A stretch of 64,000 nucleotides of DNA from Dromaius novaehollandiae. Its lineage: Eukaryota > Chordata > Aves > Casuariiformes > Dromaiidae. The DNA is taken from the NCBI RefSeq assembly GCF_036370855.1, contig NC_088108.1, forward strand, positions 11,493,448-11,557,447, written 5' to 3'. Below the pieces are notes generated by a model. That model ran no database searches, was not told the origin of the DNA, and saw only the letters and a program-made list of their open reading frames with translations. This document shows positions 37,051 through 50,500 of this stretch, one piece after another. A program made the position numbers and the translations under genes. Position 1 is the stretch's first letter, and every line of letters starts with the position of its first letter.

Positions 37051-38453
37051 ATAGATTATCTCATGATTCTTTCTGAATTTAAAATCCCTCCCCTTACTAA
37101 TTAAGATTACACTGCAAGTGAAATACTAATAAAAGAGAAATGCAATCATATCTTGAGCCCTAGCTTCTGCAGGAAGATGAAGAAAGAAATAGAAAGTGAA
37201 TGATCTAAGTCTTCATTCAGTGTTAACAGGACTCTTAATTTATACCAGCTAGGAATCTAGGCCTATGTGCAATGTGATGATTTATTAAAAGCCAAAACTA
37301 CGTATAGCCCTTGAAAGCATTCATCAGCTAATACTGGTCCACTCAGAGATGTGCTTCATCTGGAAATACTCACTGGGAAATTGTAGATGCAATTTTAACC
37401 TTGTTGGCAACAACACAAATACATGACAGGCTTCCACACCAGGAGGTCTAGCTTTCTGCATAATGTATTCAACTCTGATAAGGCAAGGGTATGTCAAAGG
37501 GTATGTGAATGCAAGGATGTGTCCGTGTAAATAATGGCAGTGGGGAGGATGTGTGAGAAGAATGGTAAGCAATTGAATGAGAGAGAAGTGTAAAAATGTA
37601 ATGGAAGAAAACAGAAGAAAGGAAAGGATGATCTCCACAGACTGATGAGGTGAAAAGTGTCAGTACAGTAGGACCTGTGGGCTAGGCAGTACACCAATTT
37701 CTAAGGAACCAAAGAACTACCAGGGCTGTCCAGAAAGGCTTAAAAATGTAAAATCAGAGTTTTGTTTTTCATTGTACTTTTCCAAAAGTCGAGCCTTGCT
37801 GATTTGGAAAAAGAGAACAATTATAATATATTTATTCAGATAAAATATATCTGCTGCAACACATAAAGAAGCTACCAGACAAGACAGTACCTGTGGGCAT
37901 TATCTTCAGCCAGATGCAATCATAAAACAAAGGCAAAATAATATTAACAAGAAATTATCTCAATTTGAGAACTGTTAATAATTTAGAAGTCTAATAAAAC
38001 AGCATGCTGATCCTAAGAATATTCATGAAGGGCTGTAGCAGTAAATCAAGAAAGATTTCTTCTGCAGTTATAATGTTTGGCTGACTGCCCAGGCAGTAAA
38101 ATAGTTCCCACAAGGGACAAAGAACTAGAAAAGAAATCCTGAGCTACAGAAAACATGATAGAGATAAAGCTTTAAAAATGAAAAAGAGAGAAATAACTAT
38201 ATAGAAGGAAAACAGCTCTTTTGGATCTAACCTATGGGTGCTCCAGCTGAGAAAAGCTCCACTCGCTTCATGTGCAACTGCTTTTTCCCTGAAGAAATAT
38301 ACAGCAAATTTAATCCTCTGTAAGACAGCGGACTTTTCCCCCTTCTCTCCTCCTTAGGAAAGTTTAAGATCTGGCTTCTTAGCAGCTGCTTTCAGATCTG
38401 ATAAACGTGCTGAGTGACATTTTTCTGTCTGTAAAATACTACTCTTCTCCCAG

Positions 38454-38626
38454 CAAGCAGCAGAGCCAGGCTCAGCGGGGAAGCGGTGAGTGCAGGAGCG
38501 ATGGCAGAGGGCAGAGTGTTGTATACGGCAAGGGTGCTGCAGGTGGGACTAGGACTGAGAGGAAGCCTGTGGGCCCCAATAGGACTTGGGGGGCCTGGCG
38601 GTCTCTGGGGTCTGCATGGCCCTCTG
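38454..38626 (+). other. Candidate non-coding exon in a GC-rich patch
   Basis: A strong acceptor (TACTCTTCTCCCAG ending at 38453) is followed by GC-rich sequence and a donor CTCTG|GTAAGT after 38626. An alternative donor GCG|GTGAGT follows 38485. The reading frame crossing it is Gly/Arg/Ser-rich and unrecognised, so if transcribed it is more likely a lncRNA exon. Confidence 0.25.
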
Positions 38627-41364
38627 GTAAGTTTGCAGGGATGTGAACAGTGACCATGTTTGAGTGTGGGTGCGCTGCTGCCAAGCCTGGGGCTCACAGG
38701 TGCCCCTGGCCCAGGGCATTCACACCCTGGGGAATCGCTGCCTTGTGCTGCCCTGCCAAAAGTCTGGCAGCTGGCACCTATAAGCAGCTTATGTACAAAC
38801 TCAGAGCCAAATGAAATGGGTTTGTTTCCTCCTGCTTGACTGGTAGGTTTCTCTGTGTGGCTTTTAACTTCCTCCTATGGTCTTTTAAAAGATGTGTTTT
38901 ATTTGCAGCTGGATGGTTTTATAAAGGATGAGAACTCCTGGTCTGCAGAGCTGCTGTGGGATTTTAGATGCAAAAAAACACGGTGCGGAGCAGTTTGTGA
39001 TGTGACTGGTGCAGGGTATGTGCTCATTTCAGTTCTGCCTTCTAACAACTGAGATGAAAATGATGCAGAGGACAGCGGTGTGCAGACAGCTGGCCCTGAT
39101 GTCACCTCCATTCAACAGTTCATCTTCTGGTAAATCTAACAGCACAGAAATAAAAGTGATTTGTTTTGCTTATCTCAGCAATTAATCCACATTTTTCCAA
39201 TGCCATCCAAAAGTTGATAGTGCTGTGAAAAAAACAACTGATATTTTATAGTAATAAAGCGATGAGAAAACAGCAGTGTTCCCTACCCTCAGGTAAGCCA
39301 AAAATATTCCCTCCCCCCCAACTTGATTCCTCTGAGATTTATGATGATCTGTGTGCCCTTTTTCAGGCTGGTAGGAGATATGATATTAAAAGAAAAGAGG
39401 CATTTTTGGATTAATTGTTATATCCTATTTTTCCCTTAAATTGTATGTTGAAGCTGTGACTTTCAAATAGTAACATAAAACTCTTACTATATTGTTAGCT
39501 GTGATAAAATTCCTATTAAATTCATGGTTAAATTCAGGTGACAGATACTATTGCACTTGAAACAGTGATTCATGTATGTGTACTAATTTGTCTGCCTGAA
39601 AACCACATTTTTCTTCTTCTGTTTTCTGTGTACCAATGTATTTCACTGCAAACATAGATAAATTAACCATTAACACTTGTATTTGCATAGCCATACTAGT
39701 CTTAGATGGGCAGCCTTTCCTCCACAACAAATGGAAAGCCTATTAAAACTATCACTTAAAGAAGTGCATAGGAAATACCAGCTGTGGTGCTATCTCTATG
39801 CATGCACATCCACTTGTATGTCTGTGTGCTCTGTCAGGGTTCAATGTCTGGCATGATCAAGCCCAGAATTAGAGGGCTGTCAGCTTGAAAGGCTCAGTTG
39901 AACCCAGCTGCCAAAAGATTGTGGAGGAGGACTTAATACATATGGATTCTGTAACTTCAAAACAGTTCCTTTAAGTTCACTTAGAAGTGACTGAGAAAGG
40001 TGCAAATCATGGGGCACCTGTATTTTTGGGTGGGAGGGGAGACATGAGAATGTGTTTCTAGATGGTGAAGCAGCCTTAGATGTGGTCACTGAAGGATGCA
40101 ATAGTGTAGTCACATGAGAATTGCCTTTTGTGATAATCTGATGTAAAGCTGCTGGCAGAAGCCATATTATTGCTGTTTAGAGATGTTTAAGCTTATCATG
40201 AAAATGAAGGAAATAAGGACTGTATACTTTATATGCAAAAGATCTACAGGAAAAGAAAAACTCCTATGAAAACTATCTTATATAGCCAGAAGGGCAAAAT
40301 TTAAATACATTTTCCCTTTACTTTATAATTGTATACTTCGTATTCTGAGAAAGGCTAGGTGAAAACAGTGTGTATATACATATACTCAGAGTTGTTTACC
40401 TTAGCGACAGAATTTGCTTTGCTTGCCTAAGTGAACCTCCACAACACCTATCCAAGGAACAATAGTCGCAAGACTGAATTTGCTGGATAGATAATGTACA
40501 CTCAGATGGAATAATTTGAAGTGCCTATGCTGCTAGATATATAGTTTCACTGGTAGTTCTATCTGCTCAAATAACTTGAGCTAAAGATTATTGTAGAGTT
40601 CAGTTTTTCACCTTTTAGAAAATAAGGTCCTGACTGCTGCATTCTTAAGTTCTTGAGGGAGGCTTACAGGAGAAGACTCTTAAGAGTTTGTTTTATTGGA
40701 TCTGTTGTGTAACAGGCACAGGTGTGAACCTTTTAAGCAGAAAGTTATAGGTACCTAGAGTTGAGGGAATGGAGGTAGAATATAAAACAGCTATGTGAAA
40801 AGAATTCCAGGCCTCTTGTTTTTACTTGGAATTAGCTGCTGGCCTAGTCATTGTCTTACCATATCCTGTGGCTGAAAAAGGAAGCACCTGAGGATCTTCC
40901 CATACCCACTGTTTAACTGCATGTGTTAAAGGGGGCTTTTGTGTGAATAAATATATAGCCATTGCATTCCTGTGTACCTGAAGTGAATTTCTGTAGAGGA
41001 GATTGAAAGATACTGAAGATGCTGGAAGTTCTGAGAAAGGTCAAGGTTCACAGTGAGGGTTAATAATGCCTTTTTTGATTCATCATTGATCCTGAGCAAA
41101 AGCTTCACAATGAATTGTCTCCTCCACAAAGCTTTCATCTACCTGGAATCTCCTGGTGTGAAAATTCACAATTGACTTTCTCCCTCAGTTTTACTGCTTT
41201 GACAGAGTTTGTTCCAGAGAGTGGGCATGCTCTTGGGCACTTCTGTGGGAAAAAGAATGATCACTTCATTTTCTATTCTTTTACTTAAAATGGTAAGTGT
41301 GCAGGAAATACATACAGACATCTGCCTAATATTGAACCGTTAAGATATAAGTTGTTCTTAGTGT

Positions 41365-41510
41365 CTACAGTGTCTTAAAGAACTTTACAAACTTTGATTT
41401 ATTTACGCTCACATGAACCTCTAACACAGATCAATATAATGGGCAGATGATGAAAATGAGGCAGAAAGGCTCTGACAGGCTCCTGTATCAGCAGGTTTAA
41501 ATTAAAATGT
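41365..41510 (+). mobile_element. Possible MIR-like (CORE-SINE) relic
   Basis: TCTTAAAGAACTTTACAAAC, then ATGGGCAGATGATGAAAATG and AGGCAGAAAGGCTCTG, resembles the MIR-like order CTTTACAAAC ... ACAGATGAGGAAACTGAGGCAGAGAGG. Diverged; identified by eye. Confidence 0.45.
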
Positions 41511-44500
41511 AAGGCTATAAACTGGCATGGCTAAGAAATAAGTGCAACTTTTGTTCTGCAAACTTTGTCCAAACCACTAGTAAAAGCACAGATGTATAAG
41601 AGAGTCTGCTGTCAGGGGACAGAATGGTTATCTTAGCCCAAAGGGCTGCTGAGGAGCATACAAGTCTTCTGGTTCCTCAACCATGCCATCTTACAGTTTA
41701 AGGCACATCTTAACTGCAAAGCTAGCTCATGTGACTGGGATTTGCAAGCCTGTTCCAAGTTAGAGCGTTCTCATCTGCAGTCCATTCTACTAGGGCTGTT
41801 GTTAGAAGAGGCTTTTGAAGGTTCATCCCACTGGTTTTGTTACTGTAGCAGGGCTCCTACTAAATTTTGACTTTGTTCTTGGCAAACCAAGAAGTTTCAG
41901 GGAAATGCTGCAGCACAACCAGCCCTAACAAAGTCCCCAGTTGTAGCCTTTTCTTATTGACCAAACTTTGTTTAGGAAGTATGTTTGGAACCTAACTTAA
42001 TCCTAGTTTGAGGCCCCTTGCTGTGCTATTTTGTATGGTCTATCTTGGCTTTTCTGTGATGCATTTCTGTGATGCAAATAGTCAAACATTTTCTAAAAGA
42101 TGACTTCTACAGTTCTGAACATCTCATATGTTTAGAACCATCAGTGCTCCAAGATACAACAATATAATGCATGAAATGCTCTAGAAAAGAAAAATACAAT
42201 GTTGGCTCCTCGATTATGTTACACTGCTAGAGGAACATGGGGAGAAGTGTAGAGATTTTTAAGGGGCTGAAACAGGAAGATTTAGGAGGAACAACTAGAG
42301 GAATAAGTGAGAGGAGACAAGTTAGGTCTGGGAGGAAGGTTAGTAAGAAAACCATTTTTTTGCTTTACCTGTGTATTTATATACCCTGTTCATTTAAGAC
42401 TTGTTTATTCCTTTGGTATAACTGGGAGAAGGGAATATTGACCAAATGTTACAGAACATAAAGATGGATTGCTACTGATGTATGAGTATTTGGGGAAAGT
42501 GACAGGATCAGTACTCCTTTTAACACATCAGGATTCAAAGACTGCTTGTTTAATACTAATGAGAAAGTTAACATAAATATGGAGTGTTATACAGATAGGC
42601 TACAATTGGGCTCAGCTGTTCAGAGCACGTAGATATTGTACTGTTACAGATAGTCACCTGTGGTAATAGATTCTGATCCGTCCCCTACTTCAGTCAGCTG
42701 GAGTTCATTTGCTTTCTGGAGCAGGTTAGAACTTCAGTTTCCATGCAATACCTGTATCTCTTTTCTTCCAGTGTTCCCCAGACATTGACTCATAAGCTGT
42801 TTTTCATTCAGAACTTAAAACATTCAGCTTCTCCTTCTCAATTTTCTGCCAGAACCTGTTCCCATTGTCCCAGGGAAGTCACTTACATTGTGGCCATCCT
42901 ACTTATGTCTTGGGCAAAACTGGCTTTCCACTTTTACCTCTGAGGAACCTCTGCTGCTGTATCCACACAGAGAGAAGATATGTACTGCATGGCCGGGCAC
43001 TGAAAATTATTAGCCGTTACTGTTGCCTCCCTATTGCTTGCAAGGAGTGGCCTGAAACGGAGGGGTCCACTCTGACACTGAACAGTTTTGACTATTCTGA
43101 CAGACTCTGCGAGTGTTTCATCACTGACTGCAATGAGAGAAGGACTTAAGTGCTTTATGTCCGTTTTCTTTGCAGATGTAAAAAACAATCAATGTCCGAT
43201 ACGCGGTGGGATTGCAATGAAGAATATGTACATGCTAAGTAATTATTTATGAATGTATGTATATTTCTGCCAATATGCATTTATTGGATGCACTAATAAT
43301 ACCAGTAATAATGCAAGTGCTGTTTGTCATCCATGCAACAACTCTATTGTGAGCTCATGAAACTTTGCAGTTATTCAAGATAGCTTTTTTATTTTTTTGC
43401 TAAAGAAAAAAATCAGTATTCCTCAATATAAAGACATTTTGATATTGATACCTAATTTTTCTAGCTGGTAAAGTACGCTTAATGATTTGATGTTTTTAAT
43501 GGAAAGTATTCAAATAAATAGTTTCCAGTGCTAATGTTAATTGAAAATATTATGGCTGCCACAGAGCTGTGTATTGCCTGTTGCACACCAGTGCCGGTTC
43601 TGTTATTTATCTGTCCCTGGAAAGCCCAGGGCAAAATGGTAGTCTTGTCATTAAAAAAGGTAAAATGTGGGAAATTTTAGAGTAAACCTCTAGACATTAC
43701 CTCAGCCCTCCTTGGAAGACGTTACCTTGGGAAAGCACAGGGTAAATACTGTATTTTGACTTGAAGTAAGATAATTAGTGACAGGAATTTCTGGGGCTTT
43801 CTTATATCTTTCGGTGGTCTCAGGTTTCTCAAGTGCTATGTCTGGGTACTTCAGTTATGAGTGTGATGTTGAGGAGAGAATTGGGCAGCAAAGAAAAGCC
43901 AAGCTGTTGTCTAAACAGAATTTGAAGATTTCTCTTGTGTTTACATCTTATGCGCATTTAAATGAAAGGGAGAGGGGAAAAGAATATGGGGAGGAGATAA
44001 AAAGCAATGTCTTCTGCTCTCTGTTAAGACTTCTTGTCTGCTGCTCGTTGTGTCTTCAGCACTAGGAACTGAATTGAATCCCCTAAGATAGCTTATGCTG
44101 GCGACCAGACAGACAGATACCCTATTGCAGCTTTCTTTCCATATTGCCAGCACCTCAAGTTAGTTTAAAAAGATGTCATAACATCTGTTTTATAGTCGAT
44201 GCTATTACTGCTTCTATAAGCCATTTACTTGTAGCCTTACTGTATTTAAAAATCATAAGCCAGGAGGTTTCCAGTCCTTGACTGAACAAAGTGAAGGAAA
44301 AACCTGAAGATGTAGATAGAATTGCCCTTCTAATTTGTCAAGCTTGCTTTTTTTGTTGACAGTCAGCCTTGATTCCTTTCCAGCACACCTGATAATTCAT
44401 GTGTCCTGTTGTCTTTACAGACTTTCTCAAAGTATCACTGTTAGATTACTAGAATATAGCATTTAAAGGGAAGATAGTAGTTGAGTAGTAATTGATTCGT

Positions 44501-47500
44501 GTGGATGACTGAAAGTAACCAGGAACTATTTCTAGGATTATCGTTCCTGGTCTTATGACAGAACAGCAAGTTGTTTTTTAAAAAAGTCATTTTCTCCAGG
44601 CTTGAAAATCCTGGTTTGAGTTTCTTTTGATATCACTGTAGAAATAGGCCTTGCTGTTAACATTTATTCACAGGAGAGTAAAAAGTGTTTGACCAGTAAA
44701 TGTCAAAGAACATGTATTACTTGGATAATCCATTACAAAATAGACTGTCCTGTAACTTTACATATTTAAAAACAATAATGATCTGCCTAGTGTCTGCACA
44801 GATTTGATTGTCAGTACATGCAGCTGATCAGTTTTGAAATTAGAGTCCTGTATTTCAATCAGTTTCAATCCTATCCGTAAGGAATACGGTTTTATGTTTA
44901 TTTAGGAGATTAGTTTGAGGGCAGTGGCTTTAAATCTATTTGCATCCATCTGTTGGATGTTGTACCCCTAAGTTAATATCCTCCAACTTGAAACTATTAC
45001 CTGTTTACATAATTGTAGCAGTTCAGCAAGTTGTTTATATTGCTGCCAAATTATGCTGGAATATTCACATATTAAGGCACTGTATAAACATTAATGAACT
45101 ACCTGGGATGCAGTCCTCATAATTTTTGTGATGAGAAATAAATTATATAGTACAACTAAAGAACCATAAATTTCTTAAGCCATTCTGCCAGTGGGATAGT
45201 AGAAAATCTGTTGTTATGTAACACTTTCGCCACCAAAGCAGCATTTGACATAATGTTTTGACATCACCTGCAAAAGATGTATCTGATTTAGTTAGAGATG
45301 CTCTACTTTTCCCTTTTAAACTGCCCAGCTAATTTTATTCATTGCTCATCTTTCTATTGAGAGGAAGTTTATTTAAGCAAGCTGTGCTCCATGCTCTTTT
45401 GCTTCTGTAATCTTTGCTTTTTTCTTGTGTGGCCACAGTTTAAAAGTTGCACACTTTTGATGCAGTTTTAAGCCTAAGCTTTCTGACATTTCTTTCCCTT
45501 CCTCTGTGTTTGGGAGCTATTGAGATAAAGTTGGAAAAGAGGGCATTTCTCTAAGAATAAATCCTATCAATCAACCTATCCTATCAGTTTCCTAATAATG
45601 GTGATTTATCAGAGTCTCCAAACTTTCCTTCAAAGCCTTCTCAATTCTATTAGGTTTTGATGGTGGATCAGATCTTACATGTCCTGAAAAAAAAATACAT
45701 AATGTCCTATTTTTAAAACCCAGGCATAATATTCGGCACAAAAACATAACTCTCATTTTTCAATTGTTTAACTTTAAACACTATCCTGATATCAGGCTAC
45801 TTGGACCAGCTGAACTAGTAAACATTTAATATAGTTCTATAAATTTCTCAATGGACATATAATTCTGAGAAAAGAAGGAAGTGGTCTCTTCAGGAAAGAA
45901 CAAAGAGGGAGATTTTTAGCTCCAAGAGAAGAAGGTGTTTTAGAAAGCTCTGGGTGAACAGAAAAACTTAGATTTTTGCTATCATAGGCACTGAGAGATG
46001 TTAGTGATGCAAGTTGTTTCTACTCTTCTGAGACTAATAGCAATTCTTCTGTGCCCTCCCCTCATACCAAGTAAGTGCTGTGGATACCATAGCTAATACA
46101 TGTGTTGATATATGTTAGCTATATCATGGGTGCTCAAAATTATGGATACTTGCAGTGACATCTCAATTCTCATTGGAGCAGGTGGAGTACGGGATGGTTC
46201 TTTCTACCGGCATTTCTATTTTTGTCATAACTGCTGTACCAGATAATGTTAGGTCTCCACAGCATTGGATATTCTAGCACACAGTGGCCAACTAAACTAC
46301 CCTGAAGTTGCTTTGTGCTACTGCTTTCTGGGGATTGAGGTGGCGCAGCTTGATATGGCTCCTAGAAAAATCAGTGGTGGCATCCTTATTGAGTCAAAGT
46401 GAGGTCTGGTTTGTGTTAATTGGAGGATGCAGGTCAGCCTAACCTGGGTTTAGATTTCCTTAGTTTGATCAATGTGTGTTATACCCATCAAGTGTTTCAG
46501 GTGATGCTTTCTTCATTAATTAGAAGTAAACAGATACAGGAACTAAGGAGATTTGATCTTTGATTACTTTAATGGCTTTTCTTGACAGTGTCACTGTGTG
46601 GTTTGTTCAGCGATATTCCTGAGGCATTCCTTGGAGAGTTTTGCTTTTCTTTAAATCACTGTTGAACTTTGTCTGTTTGAGTTAGCACAGTGCTGATTTT
46701 CATATTTTCTCTCAGCTCACACTTTGTTCTTGTTTATTTAATTGCCAAAAGTGGTAGTCATCCAAATTCTAAACACAGCTAACCAAAGTCTAGATTTTCT
46801 GTCCTACAGTAGTTTATTCTATAACTGCAATTAACAAAATATTTTTTAATAAAAAAGTCATTTTTTAAAAAGCATTAATGTTTATGATTAGGAAGAATAC
46901 ATTTGCAACAGGAATGTCCTTGTCTAAATAAAAAAGAACACTTAAGTTGCAGTATTTTTGAATAAGAAATTGAATAAAATTTACCACTGAGAAAACAAAA
47001 TACACTAAGTATTTATATAATAAAAATACAGCATATCTTTGCTTTCCTTTGTTTAAGTGCTGCATTTTAATACATTAAACTGTAAGAATGATTGTACAGA
47101 TAGAATGTTTGATAGAAAATTCATTAATACTAATCTATACCATTAATACCAATCCTAATACCATCACCTCAGTTCAATGTAATGTAATTATTTCTATAAC
47201 TTGTATTCTTATCATTGAAATATATAGAGATGTTTAACAGGAAGCATCTGTCCAATCAATTTACAAATTGCAGTACAATTCTGCTTGTGTTTTCTTTAAA
47301 TTTGGTATGATTTTGTCAGCTTCCACCATCTTTTAAATGTCATGGTCATCATTGCCTAAAATTTTTAATTAAAACATCAGAAGATATTGATTAATTAAAA
47401 TGCAAACATTAATTATTTCATGTCTCCATGTTCTTTTGAGAGAAAAATATACTTCTGGTATGTTCAAATTCAGTAAACTCTCTCCCTCTTTTCTGTAATG

Positions 47501-50500
47501 GTAATTTTAAATAACTTTCTTGTCTATGTTTTGTAAATGACCTGATTTGTTTCAGACAACTCTGACAGAGGAACTTCACTTAGAGGGGAAAACAGCAGGT
47601 TCCAGCTCTACTTGATCAGTCCCGCATGCTAATGAAGAGAAGGCAATTTGAGGTTTCACATGTGTTACCAGGTCAAGGGAAAGACTGACTTTTCAACCAT
47701 TGTGAAAACTAGAAGCTCTGTTCTTCACTAAACTTTTGTATTTAATTAAGAAAATCCCACTAGGAATGAACTTTTCATGAAGAAGGAAAAGGTCTGTGAG
47801 TTAGAAGGACTGATGGTGACTATCAAATTATGCCCAGAGAAACTGGGGAAGAGTTCTGCATGTAAGATTAAAATTACAACTATTTGCATTCTTCCCTTTT
47901 TAAGTAAAGGCACCTACTAATTTTACCTAAAGCATTTTTCAGATTAAGAATTTTAGTACTGTGAGAGGTCAGGTTCTCCAGGAATCTCAAGAACCTGCAT
48001 GTCCAGATAACGTTGACTTCAAATGAGATTTCTGTCCATGGCTCCTTTAGGCTTCTTTCAGGAGTCAAGCTAGATAACACAAGGTGAATGATTAAATGCT
48101 ACCAAAATAAATAACAGTTTTAGCATTTTGTATACAAGAATTGAGTTCAATTCAGCATGCCTTGCAGCCTTGTAATAATTTGCAGCAGTACACCATGAGT
48201 TTAAAATAGTGACATCCTGATGTGGTAACATCATGCAACATATACATTATCCAGTGTTGCAGGGCAGTGATAAATCAAGCTTCATCTTAGCAGTAATTAG
48301 ATACAACTTAGCTTGTTCTGAAATATCCTCAAGGAAGACGATGAGGTTAAACTTCAATATGATTGTAGCAAATTTACATGTCTGTTGCAGAGAGAAGATA
48401 TTAACCAGCTACTTGCTGCATGTCATTCTTTGACAAGAACCTACTTATATCTCACCACACTGAAAAGCCATACATAAAAAAAATCTGAAGAGAAAGTTAT
48501 ACAGCTTACTTAACTGTTCATCATTTCAGCCATGAATTGTGAAACTAATTGTTAACAAAACCAGATGGGAGACTGAATGAAAGTGAACAGGATTTTGAAA
48601 AGGTCAAAGAGATGAGCTTTTTACCTTGGTTTCAGGTCTGAGATCTATTGACAAGATAACATTTGAGAATGGCTAGAGGCTGTTCATATTAAAGGTAAGA
48701 GAGAAAGGCAGAAAGCTCCAGCTCAGTGGTCCTCAGTAAGGGGACAGCATGAGGTAATTTATCTGCCTTGGGCTTTCAGCATTACAAAAGTATGTCCTGT
48801 GTTTGTTTTTCCGTTTGGTGTTGTAGGGAACATATTTATATGTTACATGTAAAACACTAGTGTTTTACAACATTGCTATTGTTACAAAATTGAGATATGT
48901 TGCAAAACAATCTCCAATTACTTGATCACATACTGTTTTTCCTCACAGAGTTCCTATGGTAGGTTAGGGTTGTCTGGTGAAGCATAATCTTGTGTATGTT
49001 TTTTTTGTTCCAGAAGGTGAAAGGTGTGCTGTGAATGAGTTAAAGAATTTCAGGCAAAGAAAGAATGGTATCCTTTTCAGCAACTGAATCTTACCCTGTG
49101 TCTGCGCTGCATTGCTGCTGTGAGAGTGCAGTCCATCCATACTGGGTTTCACAGGTCCTTTTTAACTTTGTATTCCTCACTCACTGCCTATCTATGTTTG
49201 AGATTCTGAGACATCATCTATAAAAGTGCTGACCACTCACACCTACAGCAGTGTTGTGACAAAGAGATATGATCCTTTAAACCTATATTAAAGGGTTATG
49301 TAACAACATCAAAAAGTTTGGAAAATCAAGAGTAACTCTTGGTAAAGAGTTTGTGCAGGAATGAACAGTTCAAAGGACTAGAATAGCATGTAAGAAATGA
49401 GGCATAATTTTAAGGAGTACTGTTTGTCCTGGGTCCTGAGTGGGGTCAGATCCTGTGGGGGGAAAAACAGGATATAGTATGTTCTCGAAGACAGTCACAT
49501 GTGCATACATGCAGGACAAATTCAGTTCTGCCATTTACTACCTTTTAGCCACTTCACTTGTATGTTCTCTTCACTGTACTCTTTTCATTAGAATTTCTGT
49601 GCTTGTGTGTTTTTCTTGCCTAAATTTTTATTCAAGCAGACTCTACCCCCTTCACAGTGTAACTGATGAGGATAGGCTTCTATCCTGTACGTGGACCAGC
49701 ATTCATGGAACACTGAAACCTACCAGCCAAGATGTTCTCAGACAGCAGAGCAACGGTAAGACTCCAGTACCTCAGTTCTCTTCCAGACTTCATCTGAAGT
49801 GGTTTGTTAAATACTTTGTCCTGTAAATATTTTGTCCTATTTTCTTCCTAATCCTGAATCCAACCCTTTAGTTCAATTTACCTATTTCTGGTTTGCATGC
49901 GTCCTCATTCCCCTCTCCATAGCTTTTTAGTCAGTCTTTCTCTCTTCCCTGTTTACTCTAGTCTCCAAGCACCTCCACATTCCCTGCCCTGCTGGCTTCT
50001 AGAAACTGATAGAAACATTGCCAATAAGGCAGCATTGCAGAAGGGGTAACCTGATCATAGCTGCTCCCTCCTTAACGGCTTGGTTCAGTACCTTGCTTGT
50101 GATTGCCCAGAATGGCAGCACCTGCAAGAAAAGTTCTGCTCAGCTGAGGTTGGAGTTTCTGCTGAGCATGTGCAAAGTGCTTTTTTTTAAAAAAGAGGAC
50201 TTATAACATTACTATGTTCATCAAAGTTGACAGCTAAATCAATGCTTATTTTTGGTTGCTGATGTTTTAGAAGTTAAAACTTCTGCTCAGTTTCACCTTT
50301 TACGACCTGCAGAGGCTTTGTTTTTATTTTACTCTTCTGATCTTCTAGTTACAACTTCTGGTGAATTTCAGAGTCTATATCCTGTTGCTCCCCCCAATGG
50401 CTACCTCTTTCTTCTAGGAAGCTTGTCTTCTAAACTTTAAAACTCCTAGGGCATTTCTGAGCAAAGGTGGCTCATGCTTTTCCATGCTGTGACTTAAGCT

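Noticed and set aside
49440-49826. 128-codon plus-strand frame in the gene-free interval
   Set aside because: Composition is Ser/Leu/Cys-rich without any known motif; a donor-like site inside (near 49755) is not matched by a strong acceptor. Kept as non-coding.
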